A stretch of DNA of 64,000 nt from JAUASW01 sp036880965 (GTDB taxonomy: Bacteria > Pseudomonadota > Gammaproteobacteria > Burkholderiales > Burkholderiaceae_C), in contig NZ_JBAJMV010000007.1 in the NCBI RefSeq assembly GCF_036880965.1, positions 310,001-374,000 of the forward strand, in the 5' to 3' direction. Of this stretch, positions 36,264 to 44,909 are shown in pieces. Made by a program: the position numbers and the translations under genes. Within the stretch, counting starts at the first letter, position 1; the number at the start of each line of letters is the position of its first letter. Below the pieces are notes generated by a model. That model was not told the origin of the DNA and ran no database searches. It saw only the letters and a program-made list of their open reading frames with translations.

Positions 36264-37541
36264 TCAGCGACGGGCGCGCAGCTGCAGCAGGCGCTGCGCA
36301 TCGGCCAGGGCCGTGGCAATGTCCTTGCCGCGCTCCAGCACCTTGTCGAGCTCGGTGTCGATTACCTCGCGGGCGAATGCATCCTGCTTGTGAACGCGAA
36401 CGGCTTTCACATGGCTCGCCGCCTCGCGCCAATCGCGGCGCGCGGTCTGGCCACCGAGGAAGGCGATAGGCTCGTCAAGGAAGGGGTCGGCATGTGTTTC
36501 CAGCAATGCCGGGAACGCGTCCTGCGATTTGAACGCGGCGAGCTGCTGCTGGCGGTCCATCGTCATCATCTGAATGAACTCCCACGCCAGGGCTCGATTC
36601 GCCTGTTCCCCTTGGCGCGGCATCGCGAAGAAGGTACCGCCATAGGCGGCGAAGGCACCTTCCGGCAATTGCGCTGCGCGCCACATGCCGCGCGTGCTCG
36701 GCGCCAGCCAGTTGTTCAGGTGACCGGCCAGCCAGGCGCCGGAGATCTGCGTGGCGATGCCTCCGCGCTTGAAGCCTTCGGCCCAGTCGGAGGACCAGGC
36801 CGTCACGCGCGCATCGAGCTGCTGGCGGCGCACCGCGCGGGCCAGCTCGAAGGAGCGCACGAATCGCGGCGAGGTTACCAAGGGCTTCGAGTCCTTGTCG
36901 AAGTAGATGCCCTCGCCCGGCTGGATGCCGGTGCGTATCAGGATGTCCTTCATGTCACGTGCATGGGCCATCAGGTAGGCACCCGTGGCAGCCTTGAGCT
37001 TCACGCCAGCCTGCACATAGCCTTCCCAGCTGCGCGTGATGTCGGCCTCGGTCAGGCCCGCCTTGGCCAGCAGGTCCTGGCGATAGAGCAAGGTGCCTGG
37101 GCCGATGTCGGTGGGCACGGCCAGCACGGCGCCCGTGGGCGTGCTGGCCTGCTGGAACGCATAGGGCACGAAGCGCGACTCGAAGCGGCGCACGTCATAG
37201 GGCGCAGGCGTCAGGTCCAGCAGACCTGCGCCCTGCGCAAAGCGGCCGAGGTAGCCTACTTCGAGCGCCATCACGTCCGGCAGATGGACGGCCGTGGAGA
37301 GCGCCGTGATCATGGCCGTGTGATGGTCATTGAGCTCGCGGCTCACCACCTTCACCTCGACGTCGGGATGCAGCCGCTTCCAGGCCGGCAGCGCGGCACG
37401 CACGATCTCGTCCACCGCCGGGAACGCGGCGACGGTGAGCGTGCGCTGGGCTGCCGCCGGAGCGGCCAGCGCAAGACCCAGGCTCAAACCCAGGCCACAG
37501 CGCAGAGAAGCGCTCCACAAACTCCTGACCACCAACCTCAT
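36264..37541 (-). CDS. Sugar ABC transporter substrate-binding protein (paralogue 2)
   Basis: Family 1 periplasmic binding protein of 425 residues with a Sec signal (CGLGLSLGLALAAPAAAQ) and mature start TLTVAAFPAVDEIVRAALPAW. It is collinear with the protein at 24292-25557: shared SPFDIGPGTL-like regions such as PTDIGPGTLLYRQDLLAKAG, SGAWLAGHLN, FFAMPRQG and a matching tail. It heads the operon binding protein - MalF - MalG - GH1 - ATPase, with a strong promoter and a LacI palindrome 77 bases upstream. The two binding proteins probably deliver different beta-glucan oligomers to one importer. Confidence 0.92.
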   Translation of the reverse strand: MRLVVRSLWSASLRCGLGLSLGLALAAPAAAQRTLTVAAFPAVDEIVRAALPAWKRLHPDVEVKVVSRELNDHHTAMITALSTAVHLPDVMALEVGYLGRFAQGAGLLDLTPAPYDVRRFESRFVPYAFQQASTPTGAVLAVPTDIGPGTLLYRQDLLAKAGLTEADITRSWEGYVQAGVKLKAATGAYLMAHARDMKDILIRTGIQPGEGIYFDKDSKPLVTSPRFVRSFELARAVRRQQLDARVTAWSSDWAEGFKRGGIATQISGAWLAGHLNNWLAPSTRGMWRAAQLPEGAFAAYGGTFFAMPRQGEQANRALAWEFIQMMTMDRQQQLAAFKSQDAFPALLETHADPFLDEPIAFLGGQTARRDWREAASHVKAVRVHKQDAFAREVIDTELDKVLERGKDIATALADAQRLLQLRARR

Positions 37542-37617
37542 GCCTTGTCTCCGGCGTGTCGCAGCAAGTCCTGCCCTGGGGCAGAGTCTGCAGGATCACG
37601 ACTCTATGTCTTCTTTA

Positions 37618-37631
37618 TGAAAGCGCTTTCA
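37618..37631. promoter_or_regulatory. LacI-family operator 4 (ABC importer operon)
   Basis: Perfect TGAAAGCGCTTTCA directly downstream of the -10 hexamer of the importer promoter, overlapping the predicted transcription start. It is 78 bases from the lacI-family gene stop, upstream of which no extra copy was found. Confidence 0.84.
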
Positions 37632-37660
37632 TAATAGGTCGCAGCGGTTCGGGGTGTCAA
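37631..37660 (-). promoter_or_regulatory. Promoter of ABC importer operon
   Basis: On the minus strand TTGACA (37660-37655), 18-base spacer and TATTAT (37636-37631), a near-consensus sigma-70 promoter. The LacI palindrome overlaps the last base of the -10 and the start site. Confidence 0.78.
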
Positions 37661-37709
37661 TCGAGGGTAAATGCCGAGCTGTTGCGCAAGCCGCGACAGC
37701 GGCCCGGCT

Positions 37710-38765
37710 TCAGGGCTGCAGCGGGCGCGCCGAAGAGCGCACGATCAATCGCGGCTCGGGCAGCACGGCTGTGGGCTTTTGCCCGGCCAGCATCTGCAGG
37801 AGCGACTGCGCCGCCAGCCGACCCAGTTCATGGGCGGCCTGGTGGATGGTGGTCAGCGGCGGCACCGAGTGCGCGGCGCCGGCCAGGTCGTCGAAGCCGA
37901 CCAGCGAGACGTCCTCCGGCACGCGCAGGCCGCGCCGGTAGAGCGCCAGCGAGGCGCCGAATGCCATCTGGTCATTGGCCGCAAAGATTGCGGTGAAAGG
38001 CTCGCGGCTGTCGATCAGCCGCTCCACCGCCATCAGGCCGCTCTCTTCATGGAACTTGCCCGGCAGCACCAGACTCGCCTTGTAGCGAACGCCGGCTGCT
38101 TCAAGCGCCGCGCGGTAGCCACGCAGGCGCTCCTGTGCATCGGGGTGCACCGGGTCGCCGGCGATGAAGGCGATCTGGCGGTGGCCCAGGCTCAGCAGGT
38201 GATGCGTGGCCAGGCGCGCGCCTTCGAAGTCATTGAAGTCCAGCGAATACAGGCCCGGCGCCTTGATGCTGCGGCCGGTCACCACCACTGGCTGTTCCTT
38301 GGCCAGCTTGCGCAGGGCTTCGTCGCTCAGGCGGCCGGTCAGCACGATGATGCCGTCCACGCGGCGCGAGCGCAGCACGTCGATGCAGCGCTGCTCTTCC
38401 TTGGCATTCCAGTGGCCGCTGACGAACAGCGGGCTGTAGCCCACCTGGCTCAGCTCTTCCTCGATGCCGCGCAGGGCTACGCCGTAGAACGGGCTGTCGA
38501 TGGCCTGCGTCACAACACCGGCGCTGAGCGTGCGCCCGCCCGCGAGGCCGCGAGCAATCGGATTGGGCACGAAGCCCAGCTCGGCAATCGCCCGGTCCAC
38601 CGCGTCGCGCTTTTCCTGGCTCACCACGGCCGTGCCATTGAGGATACGTGACACCGTGCTCGGCGAAACCCCGCAAGCCTCGGCCACCATGCCCAGCGTC
38701 ACCTTCGCGCCCGAGGCTTTCGCTGCAGCGGCAATGGACTTGGTGGCGCTCTTGGGGCTCTTCAT
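37710..38765 (-). CDS. LacI family transcriptional regulator of beta-glucan locus
   Basis: Repressor of 351 residues. A helix-turn-helix with hinge spans residues ~22-75 (VTLGMVAEACGVSPSTVSRI, then LNGTAVVS and PNPIARGLAGGRT), after an unusual Lys/Ala-rich N-terminal extension of about 20 residues. The rest is a periplasmic-binding-protein-like sugar sensor with LVGFDDLAGAAHSVPPLTTIHQ. Adjacent to the importer operon, it is the natural candidate to bind the GAAAGCGCTTTC sites. The inducer is presumably a gluco-oligosaccharide. No palindrome lies in its own promoter, so autoregulation is not evident. Confidence 0.92.
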   Translation of the reverse strand: MKSPKSATKSIAAAAKASGAKVTLGMVAEACGVSPSTVSRILNGTAVVSQEKRDAVDRAIAELGFVPNPIARGLAGGRTLSAGVVTQAIDSPFYGVALRGIEEELSQVGYSPLFVSGHWNAKEEQRCIDVLRSRRVDGIIVLTGRLSDEALRKLAKEQPVVVTGRSIKAPGLYSLDFNDFEGARLATHHLLSLGHRQIAFIAGDPVHPDAQERLRGYRAALEAAGVRYKASLVLPGKFHEESGLMAVERLIDSREPFTAIFAANDQMAFGASLALYRRGLRVPEDVSLVGFDDLAGAAHSVPPLTTIHQAAHELGRLAAQSLLQMLAGQKPTAVLPEPRLIVRSSARPLQP

Positions 38766-38894
38766 TGGCTGATGCTGCTCGGCTGCTCGGTAGTAGGGCG
38801 GCCTAGTTTAGGGGCAAGTCCGGATCGCACAGCTCAGGCACCATTGGGCTGCTCAACGTGGCGACCGCTTCACGCGGATCAGCATCCACGCCCC

Positions 38895-39989
38895 TCACTC
38901 CAGGCCATCCTCCACCGGCAGCTGCTCCGCACGCCAGCGCAGCATGCCGCCGGTGAGGTTGGCCACACGGCTGAGGCCGGCCTTGCGCAAAAGAACGGTG
39001 GCTTGCGCCGAGCGTGCGCCGGAGCGGCAGATGGCCACCAGCGGCCGCTCGCGGTCGAGCTCGCCCATGCGTGCCGCCAGCTCTTTCAGTGGTAGCAGCT
39101 TGGCGCCAGGAATGTGGCCCAGCGCGTCGCTGAACTCCTGCGGCTCACGCACATCGAGCAGCTGGATCTGCTGCTGATTCGTGGCATCGGCCAGGCGCTC
39201 GGCCAGCACGCCCGGCTGGATTTCCCAGATGCCGCTGAAGGCCAGAGTCAGCGGCGCCCAGTGGCCTTCGTCATCGGCCAGCGCCGTGCCGCCCTCGGGC
39301 TGGCCGCAGCGCAGGTTGGCGGGCACGGCGATGTCCATCAGCTTCGGATGCGGCAAGCCCAGGTGGTTCATGTAGCCGGTGAAGTCACCTTCGTTCACAT
39401 CACCACCCAGGCGCGGGTTGTAGCGGCGCTCCTCGGCCACGCTGGTCACGGTCAGGCCACGGTAGTCATGGCCCGGATAGAGCAGGCAGGTCGCCGGCAG
39501 CGACAGCAATTGCTCATGCACCGAGCGGTAGAGCAGGCCCGGGCTGCCCTGCTGGAAGTCGGTGCGGCCGCAGCCGCGTATCAAGAGTGCATCACCGGTG
39601 AAGGCCATGCTCTGGTCGTCCAGCACATAGCTGAGGCAACCGCTGGTGTGGCCCGGTGTGGCGCGAACCTCCAGGTAGCGCTTGCCGAAGCCCACCCTGT
39701 CGCCATGGCGCAGCAGCCGGTCGGCCCCGCTGGCGCCTGCTGCTTCCGACAAGAGGATCTGGCTGCCGCTGCGCTCCTTCAGGAGCCAGGCGCCGGTCAC
39801 ATGGTCGGCATGCACATGGGTGTCCAGTGTGGCCACCAGGCGCAGGCCCAGCTCGCGCAGCAGTGCCAGGTCGCGGCGCTCATGCTCGAACACCGGGTCG
39901 ATGATGAGCGCCTCGCCGGAGGCACTGTCACCCAGCAGGTAGGTGTAGGTGGACGAAGTCGGGTCGAAGAGTTGGCGAAAGATCAGCAT
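38895..39989 (-). CDS. Persulfide dioxygenase-rhodanese fusion protein
   Basis: A 364-residue fusion. The N-terminal metallo-beta-lactamase domain (about 1-235) is of the ETHE1 type: THVHADH (His58, His60, Asp62, His63), His114 in TPGHTSG, Asp133 in FTGDALLIRGCGRTD and His174 in YPGHDYRG, where H58, H114 and D133 fit the single-iron site that oxidises glutathione persulfide to sulfite. The C-terminal rhodanese domain has active Cys321 in VAICRSGARSAQA. ATG 39989 gives MLIFRQLFDP and has GGAG upstream. It follows two YeeE/YedE genes in one operon, pointing to sulfide or thiosulfate metabolism. Confidence 0.93.
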   Translation of the reverse strand: MLIFRQLFDPTSSTYTYLLGDSASGEALIIDPVFEHERRDLALLRELGLRLVATLDTHVHADHVTGAWLLKERSGSQILLSEAAGASGADRLLRHGDRVGFGKRYLEVRATPGHTSGCLSYVLDDQSMAFTGDALLIRGCGRTDFQQGSPGLLYRSVHEQLLSLPATCLLYPGHDYRGLTVTSVAEERRYNPRLGGDVNEGDFTGYMNHLGLPHPKLMDIAVPANLRCGQPEGGTALADDEGHWAPLTLAFSGIWEIQPGVLAERLADATNQQQIQLLDVREPQEFSDALGHIPGAKLLPLKELAARMGELDRERPLVAICRSGARSAQATVLLRKAGLSRVANLTGGMLRWRAEQLPVEDGLE

Positions 39990-40008
39990 GGCAGGGCTCC
40001 ATCGCGCC

Positions 40009-40437
40009 TCAGGCACGCGGCTTGGCAATCACGAAGTCGTACAGAAACATGCCGGCCAGCATGGCGGGCACGAAGATCAGCGCCGGGCCGAAACCCACGC
40101 TCAAGGCCACCACGGCCGGGCCCGGGCACAGGCCGGCAATGCCCCAGCCGGCACCGAACAGCAGGCCGCCACCCAGCAGCTTGGCATCGATGTGGGTGGC
40201 CGTGGGCAGCTCGATCCGTTCGCCGGTCCAGGAAAGGCTGCGGCGCCTGGCGACCGCATAGGCGACGAGGCCCACGCCAATGGCCCCAGCCATCACCAGC
40301 GCGAGGCTCGGATCCCAGGCGCCCAACGGGTCGAGAAAATTCTTGACCTTGGCCGGGTTGCTCATGCCGCTGGCGATCAGGCCAAGGCCGAAGATCAGGC
40401 CACTGGCGAAGGCGAGCGCGAAGCGTTTCGTGTTCAT
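40009..40437 (-). CDS. YeeE/YedE family membrane protein (C-terminal half type)
   Basis: A 142-residue protein with about four helices and motifs FASGLIFGLGLIASGMSNPAKV and GWGIAGLCPGPAVVAL containing a conserved cysteine. It is one half of a YeeE/YedE (sulfur transport) protein; full-length relatives (TsuA) import thiosulfate through cysteine relays. Here the transporter is split in two genes, as in PmpA/PmpB-type pairs. It lies 14 bases after its partner and 19 before the persulfide dioxygenase, so the operon probably imports or exports a sulfur species. Confidence 0.86.
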   Translation of the reverse strand: MNTKRFALAFASGLIFGLGLIASGMSNPAKVKNFLDPLGAWDPSLALVMAGAIGVGLVAYAVARRRSLSWTGERIELPTATHIDAKLLGGGLLFGAGWGIAGLCPGPAVVALSVGFGPALIFVPAMLAGMFLYDFVIAKPRA

Positions 40438-40451
40438 GCGGATGCCCCTCC

Positions 40452-40892
40452 TCAAAGCAAGTGCCTCAGCACGAAGACGGTGGCAAAACCTGCCCCCATG
40501 AAGGTCAGCACATTGGCCAGCGAACGCAGCGAAAGCCGGCTCAGCCCGCAGACCCCATGGCCGCTGGTGCAGCCGTTGCCCATTCGCACACCGATGCCGA
40601 CGAGCAAGCCGGCCAGCACCAGGCCGAGCGTGCCGACATCGATGCTGGCCGCCGGCAGCTCTGCAAAGACCCGCCACAACCAGGGCGCGGCAATGAGGCC
40701 TGCCAGAAAGGCGAGGCGCGTGCCTTCGCCACTGAGGCTGCCTTTGCGCAGCGCTTGCAAGGGGCCCGCCAGAATGCCGGCGATGCCGGCCACGCGGCCG
40801 TTGCCCAGCAAGTAGATCGCAGCGGCCAGCCCGATCAGGCTGCCGCCGATCAGCGCATGCACAGGGGTGAACTGAGTCCAGGCAATATTCAT
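40452..40892 (-). CDS. YeeE/YedE family membrane protein (N-terminal half type)
   Basis: A 146-residue membrane protein with HALIGGSLIGLAAAIYLL and the hallmark GNGCTSGHGVCGLSRLS, whose two cysteines are the conserved thiol relay of the sulfur-transport family. It is first in the operon with the second half (40009-40437) and the persulfide dioxygenase-rhodanese protein. No BigR/SqrR-type regulator gene is adjacent, unlike many such operons. Confidence 0.88.
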   Translation of the reverse strand: MNIAWTQFTPVHALIGGSLIGLAAAIYLLGNGRVAGIAGILAGPLQALRKGSLSGEGTRLAFLAGLIAAPWLWRVFAELPAASIDVGTLGLVLAGLLVGIGVRMGNGCTSGHGVCGLSRLSLRSLANVLTFMGAGFATVFVLRHLL

Positions 40893-40958
40893 GGAGATAG
40901 GGCTCCTCGGGATGACCGGCGGCGCATCTTAGCCCCGGCCCTCCCTACAATTTATGCC

Positions 40959-42650
40959 ATGCCGCTGTACCCGCCGAACCCGGACCTGCCCTTGCTGGAA
41001 GCTCGCCTGGGCAAGGCCTCAGCCGGCGAGCGGCCGGGTGCGCTGGCCGCGCTGGCCTGGGCCCTGCGTCAACGTGACAGCGCACGCGCCCAGGGCCTGA
41101 TCGATGAAGCCCAGGCCCTGCTGGACGGGCAGGCGGCGCCGGCATCGCCGGCGTCCCAGCGCCTGCGCATCCGCCTGGCCTTGAGCGCCAGCGAGATTGC
41201 CGCCCTGCTGTGCCATTTCGAGGTGGCCGAGGAGCGGCTCGCCCTGGCGCGCGCCTTGCTGGCCGAGCAGCCCGACCCGCTGGCCAGTGGCGATGCGCTG
41301 CTGGCCGAAGCCGCCGTGGCCAAGGCCCGCGGCCAGCGTGAGCGCGAGCTGGAAGCCTACAGCCGTGCCGCTGCCGTCTATGCCGAGGCCCGGCTGCTGG
41401 AGCGGCAGGCCCAGGCCGAGGCCTGGGTGGCCTACGAGAACACATTCAGCGAGCCCAAGGCGGCCACGGCGCCCGCGCTGCCCGCCGACCCGGCCTGCGA
41501 CGCCTTGTGGAGCGCGGCCCGTGGCCTGCGGCTGTCGCGGCGCGAGCCCGCCGAGGCGGCCTCGCTCTTTCTGCATGCCAGCGAACAGGCCCAGCGCGTG
41601 GGCATGTTGCGCCTGGCGATGATCTGCGTGATCAACGCGGGCACGGCCTTGCAAGGACTCGGCGAAGTGGACGATGCCGTGGCCTGCTTCGACCTCGCGG
41701 AGCGCGTGGCCCACCAGACCGGCTGGCCCGCCTTGCTGGGCGCCAGCCAGACGCGCCTGGCGGCGCTGTTCAATGAGCTGGGCCGCGAGGAAGAGGCCCA
41801 TGCCCTCGCCGGCGCTGCGCTGCGCTCGCTGGCCGCCACGCCGGGCGGCATCAACCGCGCCAACGCCTGTTCGGAACTCTCGCGCAGCCTGCTGCTGCTG
41901 GGCCGGGGCGTGGAGGCCGTGCCGCCGATGGCCGAGGCGATCCGCATGTACCGCGAGGCCCGCTCGACCGACAACCTGGCGCTGTGCCTGATCCACCAGG
42001 GCCGGGCGCTCGCCGCAGCAGGCCAGCCCGAGGCGGCACTGCTGGCCGTCGAGGAATGCCAGGCGCTGATCCAGGAGCATGGCTTCAGCACGCTGCAGGT
42101 CGCCCTTTACGAGGCGCTGGCCGAGATCCACCGCCGCCATGTGTTGCCGCCACCGGCCGGCCTGATCGCCACGACGCCGGCATTGCATTACGCGCAAGCC
42201 GCCCTGCACGAGGGTTTCAAGATCGCGGGCTGGAAGCCACCCGCCCACCTCTATGCGCTGCTGGCCGAGGACTGCGCCGCCGCAAAGGATTGGGCCTCTG
42301 CCTACGGACACGCGCGCCGGGCCATCGAGCTGATGCAGGTGCGTCCACCGAGCACGCCGATGCGCAGCCTGCCCACCAGCGATGCCGCGGGCCTGTGGCG
42401 CCCGGCCTTCGCCATGCCGCTCGTGGAGGGCGACAAGAGCATGGCGCTGCAACTGACGCCCAAGGAGCGCGAGGTGCTGCAGCTGCTGGCCTTGAACTAC
42501 TCGAACAAGGAAATCGCCACCGCCTTGTCGATAGGCGACGAGACGGTCAAATGGCATCTGAAGAAGGTCTACGCCAAGCTCGACGCCGGTTCGCGCAAGC
42601 ATGCGGTCACCCGGGCGCGGGCTCTGGGTCTGATCGACGTCCGCGCCTGA
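40959..42650 (+). CDS. TPR-LuxR family transcriptional regulator
   Basis: A 563-residue regulator. Residues ~1-470 form Ala/Leu-rich helices that look like tetratricopeptide repeats, and the C-terminal 65 residues are a LuxR/GerE helix-turn-helix (LTPKEREVLQLLALNYSNKE, followed by ATALSIGDETVKWHLKKVYAKL). It resembles the C-terminal half of MalT-type LAL regulators, lacking their ATPase domain. The start at 40959 is the first ATG after the divergent YeeE gene; the frame stays open upstream only as an antisense shadow. The target genes are unknown; the convergent hydrolase is 9 bases away. Confidence 0.85.
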   Translation: MPLYPPNPDLPLLEARLGKASAGERPGALAALAWALRQRDSARAQGLIDEAQALLDGQAAPASPASQRLRIRLALSASEIAALLCHFEVAEERLALARALLAEQPDPLASGDALLAEAAVAKARGQRERELEAYSRAAAVYAEARLLERQAQAEAWVAYENTFSEPKAATAPALPADPACDALWSAARGLRLSRREPAEAASLFLHASEQAQRVGMLRLAMICVINAGTALQGLGEVDDAVACFDLAERVAHQTGWPALLGASQTRLAALFNELGREEEAHALAGAALRSLAATPGGINRANACSELSRSLLLLGRGVEAVPPMAEAIRMYREARSTDNLALCLIHQGRALAAAGQPEAALLAVEECQALIQEHGFSTLQVALYEALAEIHRRHVLPPPAGLIATTPALHYAQAALHEGFKIAGWKPPAHLYALLAEDCAAAKDWASAYGHARRAIELMQVRPPSTPMRSLPTSDAAGLWRPAFAMPLVEGDKSMALQLTPKEREVLQLLALNYSNKEIATALSIGDETVKWHLKKVYAKLDAGSRKHAVTRARALGLIDVRA

Positions 42651-42659
42651 GCGCTGCGA

Positions 42660-43544
42660 TCAGAGGCCGGCGACGCCGGCAATGCCAGCCACGAAGCGCG
42701 GCCACAGCGGCTCGGGCAGATCGTGGCCCATGCCGTCGACCAGGTCCAGCGTCGAGCCGGCGATGCGGCGCTGCAGGTCGGGGGCGGCGGCCGGCGGCAC
42801 CAGCGGGTCGGCCTTGCCGTGGATGATGTGGGTGGGTGCGCGGATCTGGCTCACGAGCTTGGCGCGCTGGCTGTCTGCCACCACGGCGGCCAGCTGCCGG
42901 GCCACGCCGCGCGGGTGGTGGCTGCGCTTCACCTGGCATGCCACGCGCTCGCGCAGCTCGGCCGGTTCGGTCGGGTAGGCCGGGCTGCCAATCAGTCGGT
43001 AGATGCCCAGCAGGTGGTCGACCACGCAGTCGACGTCGTTTGGCCTCGCCGGTCGGGACAGCAGGGCCGCGCGCAATTTCAGCGAAGGCCCGGGCAGCCG
43101 CCGCGCGCCGCTCGTGGTCATCATCAAGCTGAGGCTCCTGACGCGCTCCGGCGCGAGCAGTGCCAGGTGTTGCGCAATCATGCCGCCCATCGAGGCGCCC
43201 AGCACATGGCACTCGCGCACTTGCAGCGCATCGAGCAGACCCAGCGCATCGCGCGCCATGTCCTGCAGCATGTAGGCCGGCTGCGGCGTTGGCAGGTGCA
43301 GTGCATAAAGCATTGCGGCCAGGCCGAGATTGGGCAGGCCCTGCTCGTCCAGATGGCTGGACAGGCCGATGTCCCGATTGTCGAAGCGGATGACGCGAAA
43401 ACCACGCGCGATCAGCTGCTGAACCAGACCATCGGGCCAGGCGGTCAACTGCATGCCCAGGCCCATGATCATCAGCAGCGGCTGGCCATTGCGCGGGCCT
43501 TCGTCTATAACTTCGAACTGCAGGCCGTTGCTGGCGAGTTTCAT
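42660..43544 (-). CDS. Alpha/beta fold hydrolase
   Basis: A 294-residue cytoplasmic alpha/beta hydrolase: oxyanion region MIMGLGMQLTAWP, FDNRDIGLS, nucleophile Ser118 in GASMGG, Asp in HGKADPLVPP and His in DGMGHDLP. The family includes carboxylesterases and lactonases similar to aclacinomycin methylesterase RdmC; the substrate cannot be told. The start codon (43544) overlaps the stop of the upstream binding-protein gene as ATGA, suggesting coupled translation. Confidence 0.9.
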   Translation of the reverse strand: MKLASNGLQFEVIDEGPRNGQPLLMIMGLGMQLTAWPDGLVQQLIARGFRVIRFDNRDIGLSSHLDEQGLPNLGLAAMLYALHLPTPQPAYMLQDMARDALGLLDALQVRECHVLGASMGGMIAQHLALLAPERVRSLSLMMTTSGARRLPGPSLKLRAALLSRPARPNDVDCVVDHLLGIYRLIGSPAYPTEPAELRERVACQVKRSHHPRGVARQLAAVVADSQRAKLVSQIRAPTHIIHGKADPLVPPAAAPDLQRRIAGSTLDLVDGMGHDLPEPLWPRFVAGIAGVAGL

Positions 43545-44311
43545 GGGCGGGGTTCCGATGCAGCGGGTTGAGCGAGTTTGACGATGGGCAGGTAGGCGGC
43601 CGAGATGCGCTCCAGCACGCCCTCGCGGCGTATGCGCGAGAGGCCTGCGTTGAACTGCTCGCACAGCGCCAAGTCCTTGAAGGCCACGCGGTAGGCCACC
43701 GGCTTGAACAAGGGCATGAAGTCCACCGGGAAGGGCCTCTCCTTGAAGCGGCTCTCGGCCAGGCGCTTGAGCTGGTGTTCAAAGATGTGGCGCTCCGCCA
43801 CGATCACGTCGGCCTGGCCGCCGAACAGCATGCGCAGCTGCGAGAGCTGGTCGGCCTGCTCCATATAGCGCGGGTTGTTCTTGACGGTGGCGGCGTACTC
43901 CGGCCCCAGGTGATGGGTGGCCAGCTGGTAGGCCACGACACGCAGCTCGGCCAAGTCGGTCAGGCGCAGTCCCTTGGGGTAGCGGCCCTTGGGCGTGATC
44001 GCGAAGTCCTGGTAGTGGATGTAGACATCCGAGAAGCAGGCATCGGGCCCATCCTGCGGCGAGAGCGTGGCGGCGGCTTCCACTTCGCCGTTGCGCAATG
44101 CAAGCATCTTGCGGGCGGAGGGCATGAAGACCGGCCGGACCGTGTGGCCCACGGCCTGCAGGGCGGCCCGGATGATGTCGACCTCGACGCCAGTGCCGTC
44201 CTGCGCATCGGCAAAAGGCGCTACCGAATGGCCAAAGGCCACACGCACCTCCGCCGCCTGAGCCGGCAGGACCAGCAGCAAACTCAAAAGCCCTGCGCAC
44301 AATCCCCGCAT
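43541..44311 (-). CDS. Periplasmic solute-binding protein (family 3-like)
   Basis: Exported 256-residue protein with a signal peptide (LCAGLLSLLLVLPAQAA) and a bilobed binding domain of the amino-acid family 3 type: VRVAFGHSVAPFADAQDGTG, VEVDIIRAALQAVG and GQADVIVAERHIFEHQ. No ABC permease or kinase is next to it; orphan proteins of this type are common in Burkholderiales. GGGAGG lies upstream of the ATG at 44311. The stop overlaps the start of the hydrolase gene by four bases. It diverges from the histidine phosphatase gene. Confidence 0.86.
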   Translation of the reverse strand: MRGLCAGLLSLLLVLPAQAAEVRVAFGHSVAPFADAQDGTGVEVDIIRAALQAVGHTVRPVFMPSARKMLALRNGEVEAAATLSPQDGPDACFSDVYIHYQDFAITPKGRYPKGLRLTDLAELRVVAYQLATHHLGPEYAATVKNNPRYMEQADQLSQLRMLFGGQADVIVAERHIFEHQLKRLAESRFKERPFPVDFMPLFKPVAYRVAFKDLALCEQFNAGLSRIRREGVLERISAAYLPIVKLAQPAASEPRP

Positions 44312-44368
44312 CGGCACCTCCCGAGCTGCGAGCATACTGGCACACAGATTGAATGTGAGGACGCCCGC

Positions 44369-44899
44369 ATGAGGACTTTCCTGATCGCCTTGATGTGCCT
44401 GGCCGCTGGGCCTGCGCTGGCCGAACCTTCGCTGATCGTGCTGGCGCGGCATGCCGAGCGGGCCGAGGACGGCACGAAGGACCCATCGATCTCGGCAGCC
44501 GGCCAGGCGCGCGCGCAGGCACTGGCCGAGGCCCTGAAGTCGGCCGGCGTGCGCCACGTGATCACCACACATTACCGCCGCACCCACCAGACGGCCGGGC
44601 CGCTGCTGACGGCGCAGGGCTTGAGCCCCAAGGTGTTCACCATCAAGCCAGGCGCGATGCCGGTGCATCTGCAGGAAGTCGCGGCTGCCGTACGCGAGCT
44701 CGACGGCACCGTGCTCATCGTCGGCCACAGCAACACGCTGGCGCCGCTGGTCAATGCCCTGGGCGGACCGGTGGTGCAGGAGCTGTGCGAAACCTCGTTC
44801 AGCCATCTCTTCCTGATGACGCCAGCGGCCGAGGGGCGCCGCCTGGTGCAGGCTCGCTATGGCGCTGTCGACCCGGCGCCGGAAGGTGCATGCCAGTAA
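44369..44899 (+). CDS. Exported histidine phosphatase family protein
   Basis: A 176-residue protein with a signal peptide (LIALMCLAAGPALAE). The RHG-type motif is ARHAERAED (Arg27, His28, a variant RHA), THYRRTHQTA carries the second Arg and the second catalytic His is in IVGHSNTL. It is a short SixA/phosphoglycerate mutase-like phosphatase, probably periplasmic. It is convergent with the peptide-binding protein gene at 44910, with 10 bases between, and divergent from the family 3-like binding protein. Confidence 0.88.
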   Translation: MRTFLIALMCLAAGPALAEPSLIVLARHAERAEDGTKDPSISAAGQARAQALAEALKSAGVRHVITTHYRRTHQTAGPLLTAQGLSPKVFTIKPGAMPVHLQEVAAAVRELDGTVLIVGHSNTLAPLVNALGGPVVQELCETSFSHLFLMTPAAEGRRLVQARYGAVDPAPEGACQ

Positions 44900-44909
44900 A
44901 GCGAAGCGC

